From an uncultured Phascolarctobacterium sp. (GTDB lineage Bacteria > Bacillota > Negativicutes > Acidaminococcales > Acidaminococcaceae), in NCBI GenBank assembly GCA_900544795.1, contig UQWM01000026.1, forward strand, positions 1 to 28,636: a DNA stretch of 28,636 nucleotides, written 5' to 3'. The notes under the pieces were generated by a model that made no database searches, had not been told where the DNA came from, and saw only the letters and a list, made by a program, of their open reading frames with translations. Below are positions 7,636 to 16,335 of this stretch, one piece after another; position 1 is the first letter of the stretch; every line of letters begins with the position of its first letter. Position numbers and translations under genes: made by a program.

Positions 7636-10600
7636 TTGTTGGATGTAAATAATTTTGAGTCTATGCGTATCAGTCTGGCTTCACCGGAACAAATCAGAAC
7701 CTGGTCCTATGGCGAAGTAAGAAAACCGGAAACGATTAACTACAGAACTTTGAAACCGGAACGCGACGGTTTGTTCTGTGAAAAAATATTTGGGCCTACC
7801 AAAGACTGGGAATGCCATTGCGGTAAATACAAAAGAATTCGTTATAAAGGTATCGTCTGCGATAAATGTGGCGTCGAAGTTACCCGCTCCAAAGTTCGTC
7901 GTGACCGTATGGGACATATCGAACTGGCCGCCCCTGTTTCACATATCTGGTATTTTAAAGGCATCCCCAGTCGTATGGGACTGATCCTTGATATTTCGCC
8001 CCGCTCGTTGGAAAAAGTATTGTACTTTGCCAACTACATTGTGCTTGATGCCGGCGATACCCCGCTGGTAAAAAAACAATTACTGAGCGAAGGTGAATAC
8101 ATTGAAGCCCGCGATAAATATGGCAGCGGCTTCAAAGTAGGTATGGGCGCGACTGCGATCAAAGCATTGCTGGAAGAGATCGATTTGAATGCGATGACAG
8201 CAGAGTTGCGCGCTGAGCTGAGAGAAGTGAGCGGACAAAGAAAGATTCGTGCCGTGCGCCGTCTGGAAGTCTGTGAAGCTTTCTTAAAATCCGGCAATCG
8301 TCCTGAATGGATGATTTTGGATGTTGTTCCGGTAATTCCGCCTGAACTGCGTCCGATGGTACAATTGGACGGCGGCCGTTTTGCGACCTCCGACCTTAAC
8401 GATCTGTACCGCCGCGTCATCAATCGTAACAACCGTTTGAAACGTTTGCTGGAACTCAATGCTCCTGATATCATTGTCCGCAACGAAAAACGTATGCTGC
8501 AGGAAGCTGTTGACGCTTTGATCGACAACGGCCGACGCGGCCGTCCTGTAACCGGTCCTGGCAACCGTCCTTTGAAATCCCTTTCCGATATGCTGAAGGG
8601 TAAGCAAGGTCGTTTCCGTCAGAATCTGTTGGGTAAACGTGTTGACTATTCTGGCCGTTCCGTTATCGTTGTCGGTCCTGAGCTGAAAATGCATCAATGC
8701 GGTCTGCCGAAAGAAATGGCTTTGGAGCTGTTCAAACCTTTCGTTATGAAACGTTTGGTCAACAGTGGCCAGGCTACCAATATCAAAAGTGCAAAACGTA
8801 TGGTAGAACGCGCTACTACTGCTGTTTGGGACGTTTTAGAAGACGTAATCAAAGAGCATCCGGTACTGCTTAACCGCGCACCGACCCTGCACAGACTTGG
8901 TATCCAGGCTTTTGAGCCTATCTTGTCCGAAGGCCGTGCAATTAAACTGCATCCTCTGGTATGTACTGCCTACAACGCTGACTTTGACGGTGACCAAATG
9001 GCAGTCCATTTGCCTCTGTCTGCCGAAGCTCAGGCTGAAGCAAGAATGCTGATGCTTTCGGTTAACAATATTTTGGCACCGAAAGACGGCAAACCGGTAG
9101 CTGTACCTTCTCAGGATATGGTTTTAGGTTCTTATTATCTGACCATCATCAAAGAAGGCGCTAAAGGCGAAGGTATGCGTTTCAGCAGCTTTAACGAAGC
9201 TTTGTTGGCCTACTTCCATGGAGACGTTGCTTTGCAGGCACGCATTAAGATATATATCCCTAATAAGGATATATATGAGGAACCTGCTAACGAAGGCGTC
9301 AGCCTGGTAACTACCACTGTTGGTAATGCCATCCTCAACGAAGAACTGCCGACGGAAATGCGTTACTTCCATTTAGAAGAGGAAGTAAACGAAGCCGGTA
9401 AAAAAGTTCAAGTGTGGCATTTGAATAAACTGCTTGATAAAAAAGAATTGGGACGCCTGGTTGCGAAAGCACATAAACTGTATGGCAATCTGCGTACTGC
9501 CGAAATTCTTGACGTTGTTAAGAAAATGGGCTATGACAATGCTTGTAAAGCAGGTATTTCCATCGCTGTTTCCGATATCAAGATCCCGCCTGAAAAGGCT
9601 GAGATATTGGCTGCTACCGAAAAAGAAATCGATAAAACTGAGCGTATGTTCCGCCGCGGTCTGATGAGCGATGACGAACGTTACCGTAAGGTTATCGAGC
9701 TTTGGAGCAAGGCAACTGACGATGTAACTAACAAATTGATGTCTTCTACCATGGACCCGTTCAATTCCGTTTATATGATGGCTAATTCCGGTGCCCGTGG
9801 TAACACGCAGCAGATCCGTCAGCTGGCCGGTATGCGCGGTTTGATGGCTGATCCTTCTGGCCGTATCATCGACCGTCCTATCAAAGCTAACTTCCGTGAG
9901 GGCCTGACCGTTTTAGAATACTTTATTTCTACACACGGTGCTCGTAAAGGTTTGGCCGATACCGCTCTGCGTACTGCTGACTCCGGTTACCTGACACGTC
10001 GTCTGGTAGACGTTGCTCAGGACGTTATCGTGCGTGAAGACGACTGTGATATCGTCGGTATTAACCTGGTGAAAGAACGCAGCCGCCTTTGCAAGGCTAC
10101 CCTGGGTTCCAGCCAGAACAAACTGCGTGACATCGTTATTGGCCGTAATTTGGCTGCAGGCATCACTGATCCTGTGACTGGTGAACTTTTGGCCGAAGCT
10201 GATACGATCATTACGGAAGAGTTTTATAATAAACTGGCCGCTGCTAAGGTGATGGAAGTAGTATTGTATGCTACTAACGACATGAGCGGTGAGGAAACTG
10301 AAACTATCCAGATCAATATTAGCGACGATCAATCCAACGCAGTTCTGAAAACAGCTATGATGCATCATTTCGACGGCAAGGAAGTTGCTGAAGATGTTGT
10401 TGCGGCTGACGGTACTGTATTGATTGAAGCCGGTGCTACTTATGACGAAGCTATTATCGACGCTATTTTGGCTAACGGCACTGTCCGCGATGTTAAAGTA
10501 CGCAATAATGCTATCGAAGGCATCGAGATCGAATCTATTACCGAAGGTAAAAATAAACAAACTATCATCGAGTCTTTGCGTGACCGTATCGTTGGCCGTT

Positions 10601-11637
10601 ATCTGGCTGAAGATATCGCTGATAAAGATGGCAATATCGTTTACCATATTAATGATTATGTTACAGAAGATATTGCCGATGACATTGCTTCCATGCGTGA
10701 AAAAGTCTGCATCCGTTCCGTACTCAACTGTAAAGCCAAAGTTGGCGTCTGCCGTAAATGTTATGGACGTAACCTGGCTACCGGCGGTAAAGTTGAAGTT
10801 GGTGAGGCAGTCGGAACTATCGCTGCTCAATCCATCGGTGAACCTGGTACGCAGCTCACTATGCGTACGTTCCATACCGGCGGCGTAGCAGGCGATGATA
10901 TCACGCAAGGTTTGCCGCGTGTCGAAGAATTATTCGAAGCACGTAAACCTAAACATCCTGGTCTGCTTACTGAAAATGCAGGTACTGTACATATCGGCGA
11001 AGAGAACGGCATTCGTAAGGTTACCGTTACCGGAGAAGATGGCGAACAGATCTATACGATTCCGTATGGTTCTAAAATCGCCGTTACTGAAGGCATGGAG
11101 ATCGCTGTCGGCGACCGCCTGACTGAAGGCTCCCTCAATCCGCACGATATTCTCCGCATCAGCGGCGTACGTGCTACCCAGCGTTATTTGGTTCAGCAGG
11201 TACTGGGCGTTTACAAGTCTCAGGGCGTTGAGATCAACGACAAGCATATCGAAGTTATGGTTCGTCAGATGATGCGCAAGATCCGCATCGAAGAAGCCGG
11301 TGACACCTTTATGCTGCCGGGTGAATACATTGACGTGGCTGAGTTTGAACTGCAGAATGCGGAAATGGTTGATAAAGGCTTGCAGCCCGCTGAAGGCCGT
11401 CCGGTGCTGCTTGGTATCACCAAAGCATCGCTGGCTACCGATTCTTTCCTTTCGGCAGCATCTTTCCAGGAAACCACTCGCGTACTTACCGACGCTGCTA
11501 TCAAGGGCAAGGTAGATCCTCTTCTGGGCCTGAAAGAGAACGTTATCATTGGTAAACTTATTCCGGCTGGTACTGGTATGAGCCGCTACCGTGATATCAA
11601 AATCAAATACAGTACTACTAACAGCGAACAGCAGTAA
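7636..11637 (+). CDS. rpoC: DNA-directed RNA polymerase subunit beta'
   Basis: This 1333-residue beta' subunit starts at TTG 7636 (MLDVNNFESM, as in Bacillus), with GGGAG 10 bases upstream. The N-terminal zinc site CHCGKYKRIRYKGIVCDKC is at about residues 56-74. The catalytic NADFDGDQM motif, whose three Asp bind magnesium, is at 447-455. The second zinc site (NCKAKVGVCRKC) is near 1031, and the trigger-loop region (TMRTFHTGG) lies downstream. The protein is about 130 residues longer than I recall for Bacillus. The extra length lies mainly at 832-1031, where three similar segments occur in tandem. A strong terminator follows the stop. Confidence 0.98.
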   Translation: MLDVNNFESMRISLASPEQIRTWSYGEVRKPETINYRTLKPERDGLFCEKIFGPTKDWECHCGKYKRIRYKGIVCDKCGVEVTRSKVRRDRMGHIELAAPVSHIWYFKGIPSRMGLILDISPRSLEKVLYFANYIVLDAGDTPLVKKQLLSEGEYIEARDKYGSGFKVGMGATAIKALLEEIDLNAMTAELRAELREVSGQRKIRAVRRLEVCEAFLKSGNRPEWMILDVVPVIPPELRPMVQLDGGRFATSDLNDLYRRVINRNNRLKRLLELNAPDIIVRNEKRMLQEAVDALIDNGRRGRPVTGPGNRPLKSLSDMLKGKQGRFRQNLLGKRVDYSGRSVIVVGPELKMHQCGLPKEMALELFKPFVMKRLVNSGQATNIKSAKRMVERATTAVWDVLEDVIKEHPVLLNRAPTLHRLGIQAFEPILSEGRAIKLHPLVCTAYNADFDGDQMAVHLPLSAEAQAEARMLMLSVNNILAPKDGKPVAVPSQDMVLGSYYLTIIKEGAKGEGMRFSSFNEALLAYFHGDVALQARIKIYIPNKDIYEEPANEGVSLVTTTVGNAILNEELPTEMRYFHLEEEVNEAGKKVQVWHLNKLLDKKELGRLVAKAHKLYGNLRTAEILDVVKKMGYDNACKAGISIAVSDIKIPPEKAEILAATEKEIDKTERMFRRGLMSDDERYRKVIELWSKATDDVTNKLMSSTMDPFNSVYMMANSGARGNTQQIRQLAGMRGLMADPSGRIIDRPIKANFREGLTVLEYFISTHGARKGLADTALRTADSGYLTRRLVDVAQDVIVREDDCDIVGINLVKERSRLCKATLGSSQNKLRDIVIGRNLAAGITDPVTGELLAEADTIITEEFYNKLAAAKVMEVVLYATNDMSGEETETIQINISDDQSNAVLKTAMMHHFDGKEVAEDVVAADGTVLIEAGATYDEAIIDAILANGTVRDVKVRNNAIEGIEIESITEGKNKQTIIESLRDRIVGRYLAEDIADKDGNIVYHINDYVTEDIADDIASMREKVCIRSVLNCKAKVGVCRKCYGRNLATGGKVEVGEAVGTIAAQSIGEPGTQLTMRTFHTGGVAGDDITQGLPRVEELFEARKPKHPGLLTENAGTVHIGEENGIRKVTVTGEDGEQIYTIPYGSKIAVTEGMEIAVGDRLTEGSLNPHDILRISGVRATQRYLVQQVLGVYKSQGVEINDKHIEVMVRQMMRKIRIEEAGDTFMLPGEYIDVAEFELQNAEMVDKGLQPAEGRPVLLGITKASLATDSFLSAASFQETTRVLTDAAIKGKVDPLLGLKENVIIGKLIPAGTGMSRYRDIKIKYSTTNSEQQ

Positions 11638-11657
11638 TGCCGTAACTTAAAAGTAGT

Positions 11658-11698
11658 GAACCCCCACTTTTTGCCTTAGGCAAAGGGTGGGGGTTTTT
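11658..11698 (+). terminator. Intrinsic terminator after rpoC
   Basis: AACCCCCAC plus TTTTTGCC (from 11659) pairs with GGCAAAGGGTGGGGG-TT and is followed by TTTTT. It is a very GC-strong stem about 20 bases past the rpoC stop, ending the rpoBC operon. Confidence 0.94.
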
Positions 11699-11781
11699 GA
11701 TATAACGCTTGTAATGAAATGATCTGCCGCTGAATATAAATTTTGAAAATAAAAAGTTATGCTATCCAGGGGCGCCTTATA

Positions 11782-11790
11782 TGATATAAT
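11782..11790 (+). promoter_or_regulatory. Extended -10 promoter candidate upstream of purE
   Basis: TG-A-TATAAT (11782-11790) is a perfect extended -10. There is no good -35 at the expected distance. Initiation near 11797 would give a leader of about 255 nt containing the hairpin at 11809-11868. Confidence 0.55.
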
Positions 11791-11808
11791 CTACTGTAAC
11801 TAAGAATT

Positions 11809-11880
11809 TATCGTTTGTCAGCAGTTTGCCAGCTGCGGGATACTTGAATAAAAGAAAAGCGAACGATAGGGTGATTTTTT
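11809..11880 (+). ncRNA. Structured purE leader element
   Basis: TATCGTTTG (11809-11817) pairs with CGAACGATA (11860-11868) in 9 bp with one wobble. It encloses a smaller CAGC/GCTG hairpin (11819-11822 with 11832-11835) and an A-rich internal strand. TTTTTT follows at 11875-11880, six bases after the stem. This could be a regulatory leader or a weak attenuator; it matches no riboswitch class that I can recall. Confidence 0.4.
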
Positions 11881-11901
11881 GTTAAAAAGTTCACATTATA
11901 A

Positions 11902-11930
11902 TTGACACATAAGGAACCTATTGGTAAAAT
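11902..11930 (+). promoter_or_regulatory. Promoter candidate proximal to purE
   Basis: A perfect -35 TTGACA (11902-11907), 17 bases, and -10 TAAAAT (11925-11930). The start near 11937 would give a leader of about 115 nt without the upstream hairpin, so two alternative purine operon transcripts are possible. Confidence 0.7.
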
Positions 11931-12051
11931 TATAATAATAAATATGATGGTAGAGATGGCCCGAGAAGGATTTTTAGTTGCGCATATAGCAGTTGAAAGA
12001 TTTCGACTTGGGTTTTATTTTTTACTTACAGTTTCGCTAGGAGGCAGAAGC

Positions 12052-12549
12052 ATGAAGGTTGCTATTATTATGGGAAGTAATTCGGACTGGCCTATATTGG
12101 AGCCAGCTGAAAAAACACTGAAAGAGTTTGGTGTAGAGGTAGAGGTAATTGTCGCATCGGCACACCGTACACCTGATGTGGTACATGAATTTGCCGCTGG
12201 CGCCCGCGAACGCGGTGTAGAGGCTATCATTGCTGCTGCCGGCGCTGCCGCCCATTTAGGGGGCGTTATTGCTGCCTATACGACGGTGCCTGTGATCGGC
12301 ATCCCCATCAATGCTACGCCGCTGAACGGTATGGACGCACTTTTAAGCTTTGTACAGATGCCTGCCGGTATACCTGTAGCGACTATGGCGATCAATGGTG
12401 CTAAAAATGCCGCTTTGTTCGCAGTGCAGATTCTGTCTGTAAAATATCCTGAATTGGTGACTAAATTAGCTGAAAACCGTCTGCAAATGCAGGAAGAAGT
12501 TAAAGCTAAAGGTGAGAAACTCGCAAAAATGCGGTCGGAGGGTAAGTAA
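12052..12549 (+). CDS. purE: N5-carboxyaminoimidazole ribonucleotide mutase (PurE class I)
   Basis: This 165-residue protein has the normal PurE length. It moves the carboxyl group of N5-CAIR to C4 to make CAIR in de novo purine synthesis. The N-terminal IIMGSNSDWP motif and the SAHRTP motif (about residues 42-47) carry the class I active-site Ser and His. GAAAHLGGVIAAYTTVPVIGIP follows. The start is ATG 12052 with AGGAGG at 12039-12044. No purK lies beside it, although class I PurE normally needs N5-CAIR made by PurK. It is first in a purE-F-M-N-H-D operon. Confidence 0.95.
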   Translation: MKVAIIMGSNSDWPILEPAEKTLKEFGVEVEVIVASAHRTPDVVHEFAAGARERGVEAIIAAAGAAAHLGGVIAAYTTVPVIGIPINATPLNGMDALLSFVQMPAGIPVATMAINGAKNAALFAVQILSVKYPELVTKLAENRLQMQEEVKAKGEKLAKMRSEGK

Positions 12550-12552
12550 GCG

Positions 12553-14016
12553 ATGGTTGGAAAGGGAGAATTAACTGTGCCTGGTATTGATTTTGAATTA
12601 GACAAACTGCATGAAGAATGCGGCGTTTTCGGTATTTATTCGCATAAAGATGACGTTGCCCTCAATACCTACTGGGGTTTATATGCTTTGCAGCACCGTG
12701 GTCAGGAAAGCACTGGCATCGTTACTACCGATGGCAGTAATATGCAGGTAAAAAAAGGCATGGGACTGGTGTCTGATGTTTATAAAGACGGTGTGGGCGA
12801 CTTGACCGGGCATATTGCGATCGGCCACGTGCGTTATTCTACAACCGGTTCAAGTATGGCTTATAATACTCAACCGCTGCGCGTTTATTTCGACGGCGGT
12901 AATTTGGCGTTGTCGCATAACGGTAATCTTACTAATGCCGCCGAACTGCGTGCCCGTTTGACCAGAGATGGCGTTGTGTTTCAGACTACTGTCGATACTG
13001 AAGTGGTTTTGAGTCTGATCGCACGTTCCCGTGAAGAAAACATTGAAGACCGTGTAGCCGAAGCTGTGAATCAGATCAAAGGTGCTTTTGCTATTTTGAT
13101 CATGACTGATAATAAACTGGTAGCTGTACGCGATCCTTATGGTTTCCGCCCTCTGTGCTTAGGCAAGCTGGATGGTGGTTGGGTAGTGGCGTCCGAATCC
13201 TGTGCTTTCGATTTGGTTGGTGCAGAATTTATCCGTGACGTGAAGCCTGGTGAGATGCTGGTGCTTGAAGATGACGATGCAGAACCGAAAAGCATGATGT
13301 GGGCTAAACCGATGCCTACACAATGCGCGCACTGCATTTTTGAATATGTCTATTTTGCCCGTACTGACAGCGTGATCGATAACCAGTGTGTTTATCAGGC
13401 CCGTATCAATATGGGGCGTGAGCTGGCTAAGGAAACAAAAGATATCCATCCTGATATCGTTATTTCGGTGCCTGACTCTGGTACGGCTGCTGCTGTTGGT
13501 TATAGCCTGGAATCCGGCGTACCATTTATGGAAGGACTGACAAAAAACCGTTATGTGGGCCGTACCTTTATCCAGCCGACTCAAAAACAGCGTTTGAATG
13601 CTGTGCGTTTGAAACTGAATCCAGTCAAGAGCGTTGTGGCAGGTAAATCTGTAGTTATGGTCGACGATTCGATCGTACGCGGTACTACCAGCGGCAAGAT
13701 CGTTAAATTGCTGAAGGATGCCGGAGCTAAAGAAGTGCATGTCTGCATCAGTTCACCGCCGGTAACTGATCCCTGCTATTATGGTATCGACACTTCGGTG
13801 CGTAAGGAATTGATCGCATCCACCCATACAGAAGAAGAAGTTCGTCAGTATATCGGTGCTGACTCGCTGCATTATATTTCGCTGGAGGGGCTGAAGCGTT
13901 CTTTAAACAGCATGGACCCCGAAGGTATGTGCTATGCTTGCTTCAATGTAGGTTATCCCGATAATGCGGAAGAAACTATCCGCCAAGGTTCGAAATATAT
14001 TTTTGAGAACAAATAA
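12553..14016 (+). CDS. purF: Amidophosphoribosyltransferase (PurF)
   Basis: This 487-residue enzyme commits PRPP to purine synthesis, using glutamine to form 5-phosphoribosylamine. The catalytic Cys is in the motif EECGVFGIYS at residue 23 from the ATG, so a propeptide of about 22 residues must be removed. A GTG at 12577 would give a 14-residue propeptide, nearer the Bacillus length, and has its own AAGGGAG. The glutaminase half contains LQHRGQESTGIV and the PRTase half has the PRPP loop VVMVDDSIVRGTTS. Four Cys (in CIFEYVYFAR, DPCYYG and MCYAC) match the 4Fe-4S ligands of the Bacillus enzyme, suggesting an oxygen-labile, feedback-regulated protein. Confidence 0.97.
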   Translation: MVGKGELTVPGIDFELDKLHEECGVFGIYSHKDDVALNTYWGLYALQHRGQESTGIVTTDGSNMQVKKGMGLVSDVYKDGVGDLTGHIAIGHVRYSTTGSSMAYNTQPLRVYFDGGNLALSHNGNLTNAAELRARLTRDGVVFQTTVDTEVVLSLIARSREENIEDRVAEAVNQIKGAFAILIMTDNKLVAVRDPYGFRPLCLGKLDGGWVVASESCAFDLVGAEFIRDVKPGEMLVLEDDDAEPKSMMWAKPMPTQCAHCIFEYVYFARTDSVIDNQCVYQARINMGRELAKETKDIHPDIVISVPDSGTAAAVGYSLESGVPFMEGLTKNRYVGRTFIQPTQKQRLNAVRLKLNPVKSVVAGKSVVMVDDSIVRGTTSGKIVKLLKDAGAKEVHVCISSPPVTDPCYYGIDTSVRKELIASTHTEEEVRQYIGADSLHYISLEGLKRSLNSMDPEGMCYACFNVGYPDNAEETIRQGSKYIFENK

Positions 14017-14029
14017 TTAGGAGGTCCTT

Positions 14030-15094
14030 ATGAGCGAGCAAAGCAAAAAACAAATGACTTATGCCGATGCCGGTGTTGATATTGACGCAGGTAACCGTGC
14101 TGTTGAATTGATGAAAGAAAGCGTTCGCGCAACTTACCGTCCTGAGGTTATTGGTGACTTGGGCGGCTTTGGTGGCCTGTTCGCTTTAAATTCCGGTAAA
14201 TATCAAGAGCCTATTTTAGTTTCAGGTACTGACGGTGTCGGCACTAAGCTGAAACTGGCTTTTATGGCTGATAAACATGACACGATTGGACAGGACGCCG
14301 TGGCTATGTGTGTTAACGATATTCTGGTGCAGGGTGCGGAACCGCTGTTTTTCCTGGACTATATTGCTGTCGATAAAGTGCATGCTGAAAAAGTCGCTAA
14401 TATCGTACAAGGTGTTGCCAGAGCCTGCAAAGAGTCGGGCTGCGCACTGATTGGCGGCGAAACTGCCGAAATGGCTGGTTTCTATTCCCAAGGTGAATAT
14501 GATATTGCCGGTTTCTGTGTAGGCGTAGTTGAAAAAAGCAAAATGATCACCGGCTCGAAAGTTGCCCCCGGCGATGTGCTTTTGGGCTTGCCTTCCAGTG
14601 GCGTGCATTCTAACGGCTTCTCGTTAGTGCGCAAAATCTGTTTCGAGGCGATGGGCTATGATATGAGCACGCCGATCCCCGAATTTGGTTGTACCTTAGG
14701 TGAAAAATTACTTACTCCTACCCGTTTGTATCCCAAGTCTTGCCTGCCTTTAATCGAAAAATTCGACCTGCACGGTATGGTGCATATTACAGGTGGCGGT
14801 TTCTACGATAATGTTCCCCGTATTTTACCCGAGCATTGTGACGCCGAGATCGATGCCGAAGCCTGGGAAGTTCCTGTGGTCTTCAAAAAATTGCAGGAAT
14901 GGGGCAATGTTCCCTGGGCTGAAATGTACCGCACCTTCAATATGGGTGTAGGTATGGTTTTAGTTGTCGCTCCCGAAGAAGCTGACGCGGTACGTGCACA
15001 TCTTGCTGCGGCTGGGGAAACCTTCTATGAATTGGGCAGGGTCGTTGCAGGCAGCCAAAAAGCTATTATGAAAGGCGGCGTTTTCAGTGAGTAA
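14030..15094 (+). CDS. purM: Phosphoribosylformylglycinamidine cyclo-ligase (AIR synthetase)
   Basis: This 354-residue protein matches the family length. PurM closes the imidazole ring of FGAM with ATP to make AIR. Motifs in order are YADAGVDIDAGN at the N-terminus, GTDGVGTK (about 65-72), MCVNDILVQGAEPLFFLDY, GGETAEMAGFY and the GLPSSGVHSNGFSLVR glycine-rich stretch. These are hallmarks of the PurM/PurL ATP-binding superfamily. TAGGAGG precedes the ATG. The stop codon overlaps the purN start by 8 bases, which implies translational coupling. Confidence 0.97.
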   Translation: MSEQSKKQMTYADAGVDIDAGNRAVELMKESVRATYRPEVIGDLGGFGGLFALNSGKYQEPILVSGTDGVGTKLKLAFMADKHDTIGQDAVAMCVNDILVQGAEPLFFLDYIAVDKVHAEKVANIVQGVARACKESGCALIGGETAEMAGFYSQGEYDIAGFCVGVVEKSKMITGSKVAPGDVLLGLPSSGVHSNGFSLVRKICFEAMGYDMSTPIPEFGCTLGEKLLTPTRLYPKSCLPLIEKFDLHGMVHITGGGFYDNVPRILPEHCDAEIDAEAWEVPVVFKKLQEWGNVPWAEMYRTFNMGVGMVLVVAPEEADAVRAHLAAAGETFYELGRVVAGSQKAIMKGGVFSE

Positions 15095-15698
15095 CCGTAA
15101 AATCGGTGTCTTGGTCAGTGGTCGCGGCAGCAATCTGCAATCCGTCCTGGACAGGATCGCCGACGGCTATTTGCCTTTGGAAATCGCAGTCGTCATCAGC
15201 GATAAGGCTGATGCCTTTGCTTTAGAGCGTGCAAAAAAGGCTGGTATTGCCGCAGTGGCAGTACCCCGCAAAGAATGTGCCTCTAAAGAAGAATTTGAAG
15301 ATAAGATCGACGCTGCTTTGCGCGAATATGGAGCTGAACTGGTTGTTTTGGCTGGCTTTATGCGCATTTTAAGCGGCAGTTTTGTCAATAGATGGACGCA
15401 GAAGATCATCAATATCCATCCGGCGCTGCTGCCAAGCTTTCCGGGGCTGGACGCTCAGGGTCAGGCTTTGGAGTACGGCGTGAAGATCGCCGGTTGTACG
15501 GTGCATTTTGTTGATGAAGGCACTGACAGTGGTCCGATCATTTTGCAGAAGTCTGTGCCTGTTTTAGACGATGATACGGAAGAAACATTGTCGGCACGGA
15601 TTTTAGTTGAAGAACATAAGGCGATGCCGGAAGTTTTACGTTTGTGGGCTTTGAGCAAGCTGGAAATACAGGGACGCCGCGTGATCGTGCATTCCTGA
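15087..15698 (+). CDS. purN: Phosphoribosylglycinamide formyltransferase (PurN)
   Basis: This 203-residue enzyme transfers a formyl group from 10-formyltetrahydrofolate to GAR. It starts at GTG 15087 inside the end of purM, with AAGGCGG upstream. GRGSNLQ near the N-terminus binds phosphate. The catalytic segment includes IINIHPALLPSFPG (catalytic Asn and His) and VHFVDEGTDSGPIILQ (catalytic Asp). These are complete, so the folate-dependent step is predicted to work. The formate-dependent alternative, PurT, is not seen here. Confidence 0.96.
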   Translation: MSNRKIGVLVSGRGSNLQSVLDRIADGYLPLEIAVVISDKADAFALERAKKAGIAAVAVPRKECASKEEFEDKIDAALREYGAELVVLAGFMRILSGSFVNRWTQKIINIHPALLPSFPGLDAQGQALEYGVKIAGCTVHFVDEGTDSGPIILQKSVPVLDDDTEETLSARILVEEHKAMPEVLRLWALSKLEIQGRRVIVHS

Positions 15699-15714
15699 GA
15701 TGAGGTGATGAAGA

Positions 15715-16314
15715 ATGAAAATCAAAAGAGCTTTATTGAGTGTATCCGACAAGACCGGCATTGTGAAGCTGGCTCAGTTCCTGCATGATATCGGCGTAGA
15801 GATCATCTCTACCGGCGGTACGATGACGGCTATCAAAGAAGCAGGGATACCTGTAACTTATGTCAGTGATGTGACCGGATTCCCGGAGATCATGGACGGA
15901 CGTGTAAAAACCCTGAATCCGAAGATCCATGGCGGGATTTTGGCTGTACGCAGTAATCCCGAGCATATGGCTGCTTTGGAAAAACATCATATCAAACCGA
16001 TCGATCTGGTCGTTGTCAATTTGTATCCTTTTAAAGAGACCATTGCAAAGCCTAATGTTACGGAAGCAGAAGCTATCGAGAATATCGATATCGGTGGCCC
16101 GGCTATGGTGCGTGCCTCTGCTAAAAATTTCCGTGATGTGATCATCGTTACCAATCCTGCACGTTATACCAGCCTGATCGCTATGCTGCAGCAGTTTGGC
16201 GACGCTGATATTAAAACTCGTAAAACCTTGGCGAAAGAAGCCTTTAACCATACTTCCGAATATGATGCTATGATCTGTGAATACCTGACCAAGCAGTTGG
16301 TTGAAGGTAAATAA
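15715..16314 (+). CDS. purH: Standalone IMP cyclohydrolase (N-terminal domain of PurH only)
   Basis: This 199-residue protein aligns by eye with only the first 200 or so residues of the bifunctional PurH (usually over 500). It has the MGS-like IMP cyclohydrolase fold, with RALLSVSDKTGIVKLAQFL, IISTGGT, RVKTLNPKIHGGIL and IENIDIGGPAMVRASAKN. It should close FAICAR to IMP. The AICAR formyltransferase half is missing. The frame ends cleanly at TAA and purD starts 22 bases later, so no decayed remnant remains. GAGGTGATG precedes ATG 15715. AICAR formylation must come from a gene elsewhere. Confidence 0.93.
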   Translation: MKIKRALLSVSDKTGIVKLAQFLHDIGVEIISTGGTMTAIKEAGIPVTYVSDVTGFPEIMDGRVKTLNPKIHGGILAVRSNPEHMAALEKHHIKPIDLVVVNLYPFKETIAKPNVTEAEAIENIDIGGPAMVRASAKNFRDVIIVTNPARYTSLIAMLQQFGDADIKTRKTLAKEAFNHTSEYDAMICEYLTKQLVEGK

Positions 16315-16335
16315 GAAGAAAAGGTTGATGAAACA

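Larger units (their letters stand above)
11638..12051 (+). other. Gap between rpoC and purE: terminator, two promoter candidates, leader
   Basis: These 414 bases hold the rpoC terminator, an extended -10 promoter candidate, a leader hairpin followed by T6, a second promoter candidate and the purE ribosome binding site. An open frame from a TTG at 11902 runs into purE, but it would add 50 residues with no PurE similarity, so I treat it as non-coding. I see no standard purine riboswitch signature. Confidence 0.7.

Noticed and set aside
11700..12050. Known purine (guanine/adenine) or ZTP riboswitch
   Set aside because: The conserved core sequences of these classes, including the ZTP GCCTGGGC element, are not present; only an unassigned hairpin remains.
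11902..12051. N-terminal extension of PurE by 50 residues from a TTG at 11902
   Set aside because: The extension overlaps a consensus promoter, has no PurE similarity, and the ATG at 12052 has AGGAGG and the conserved MKVAIIMGSNSDWP start.
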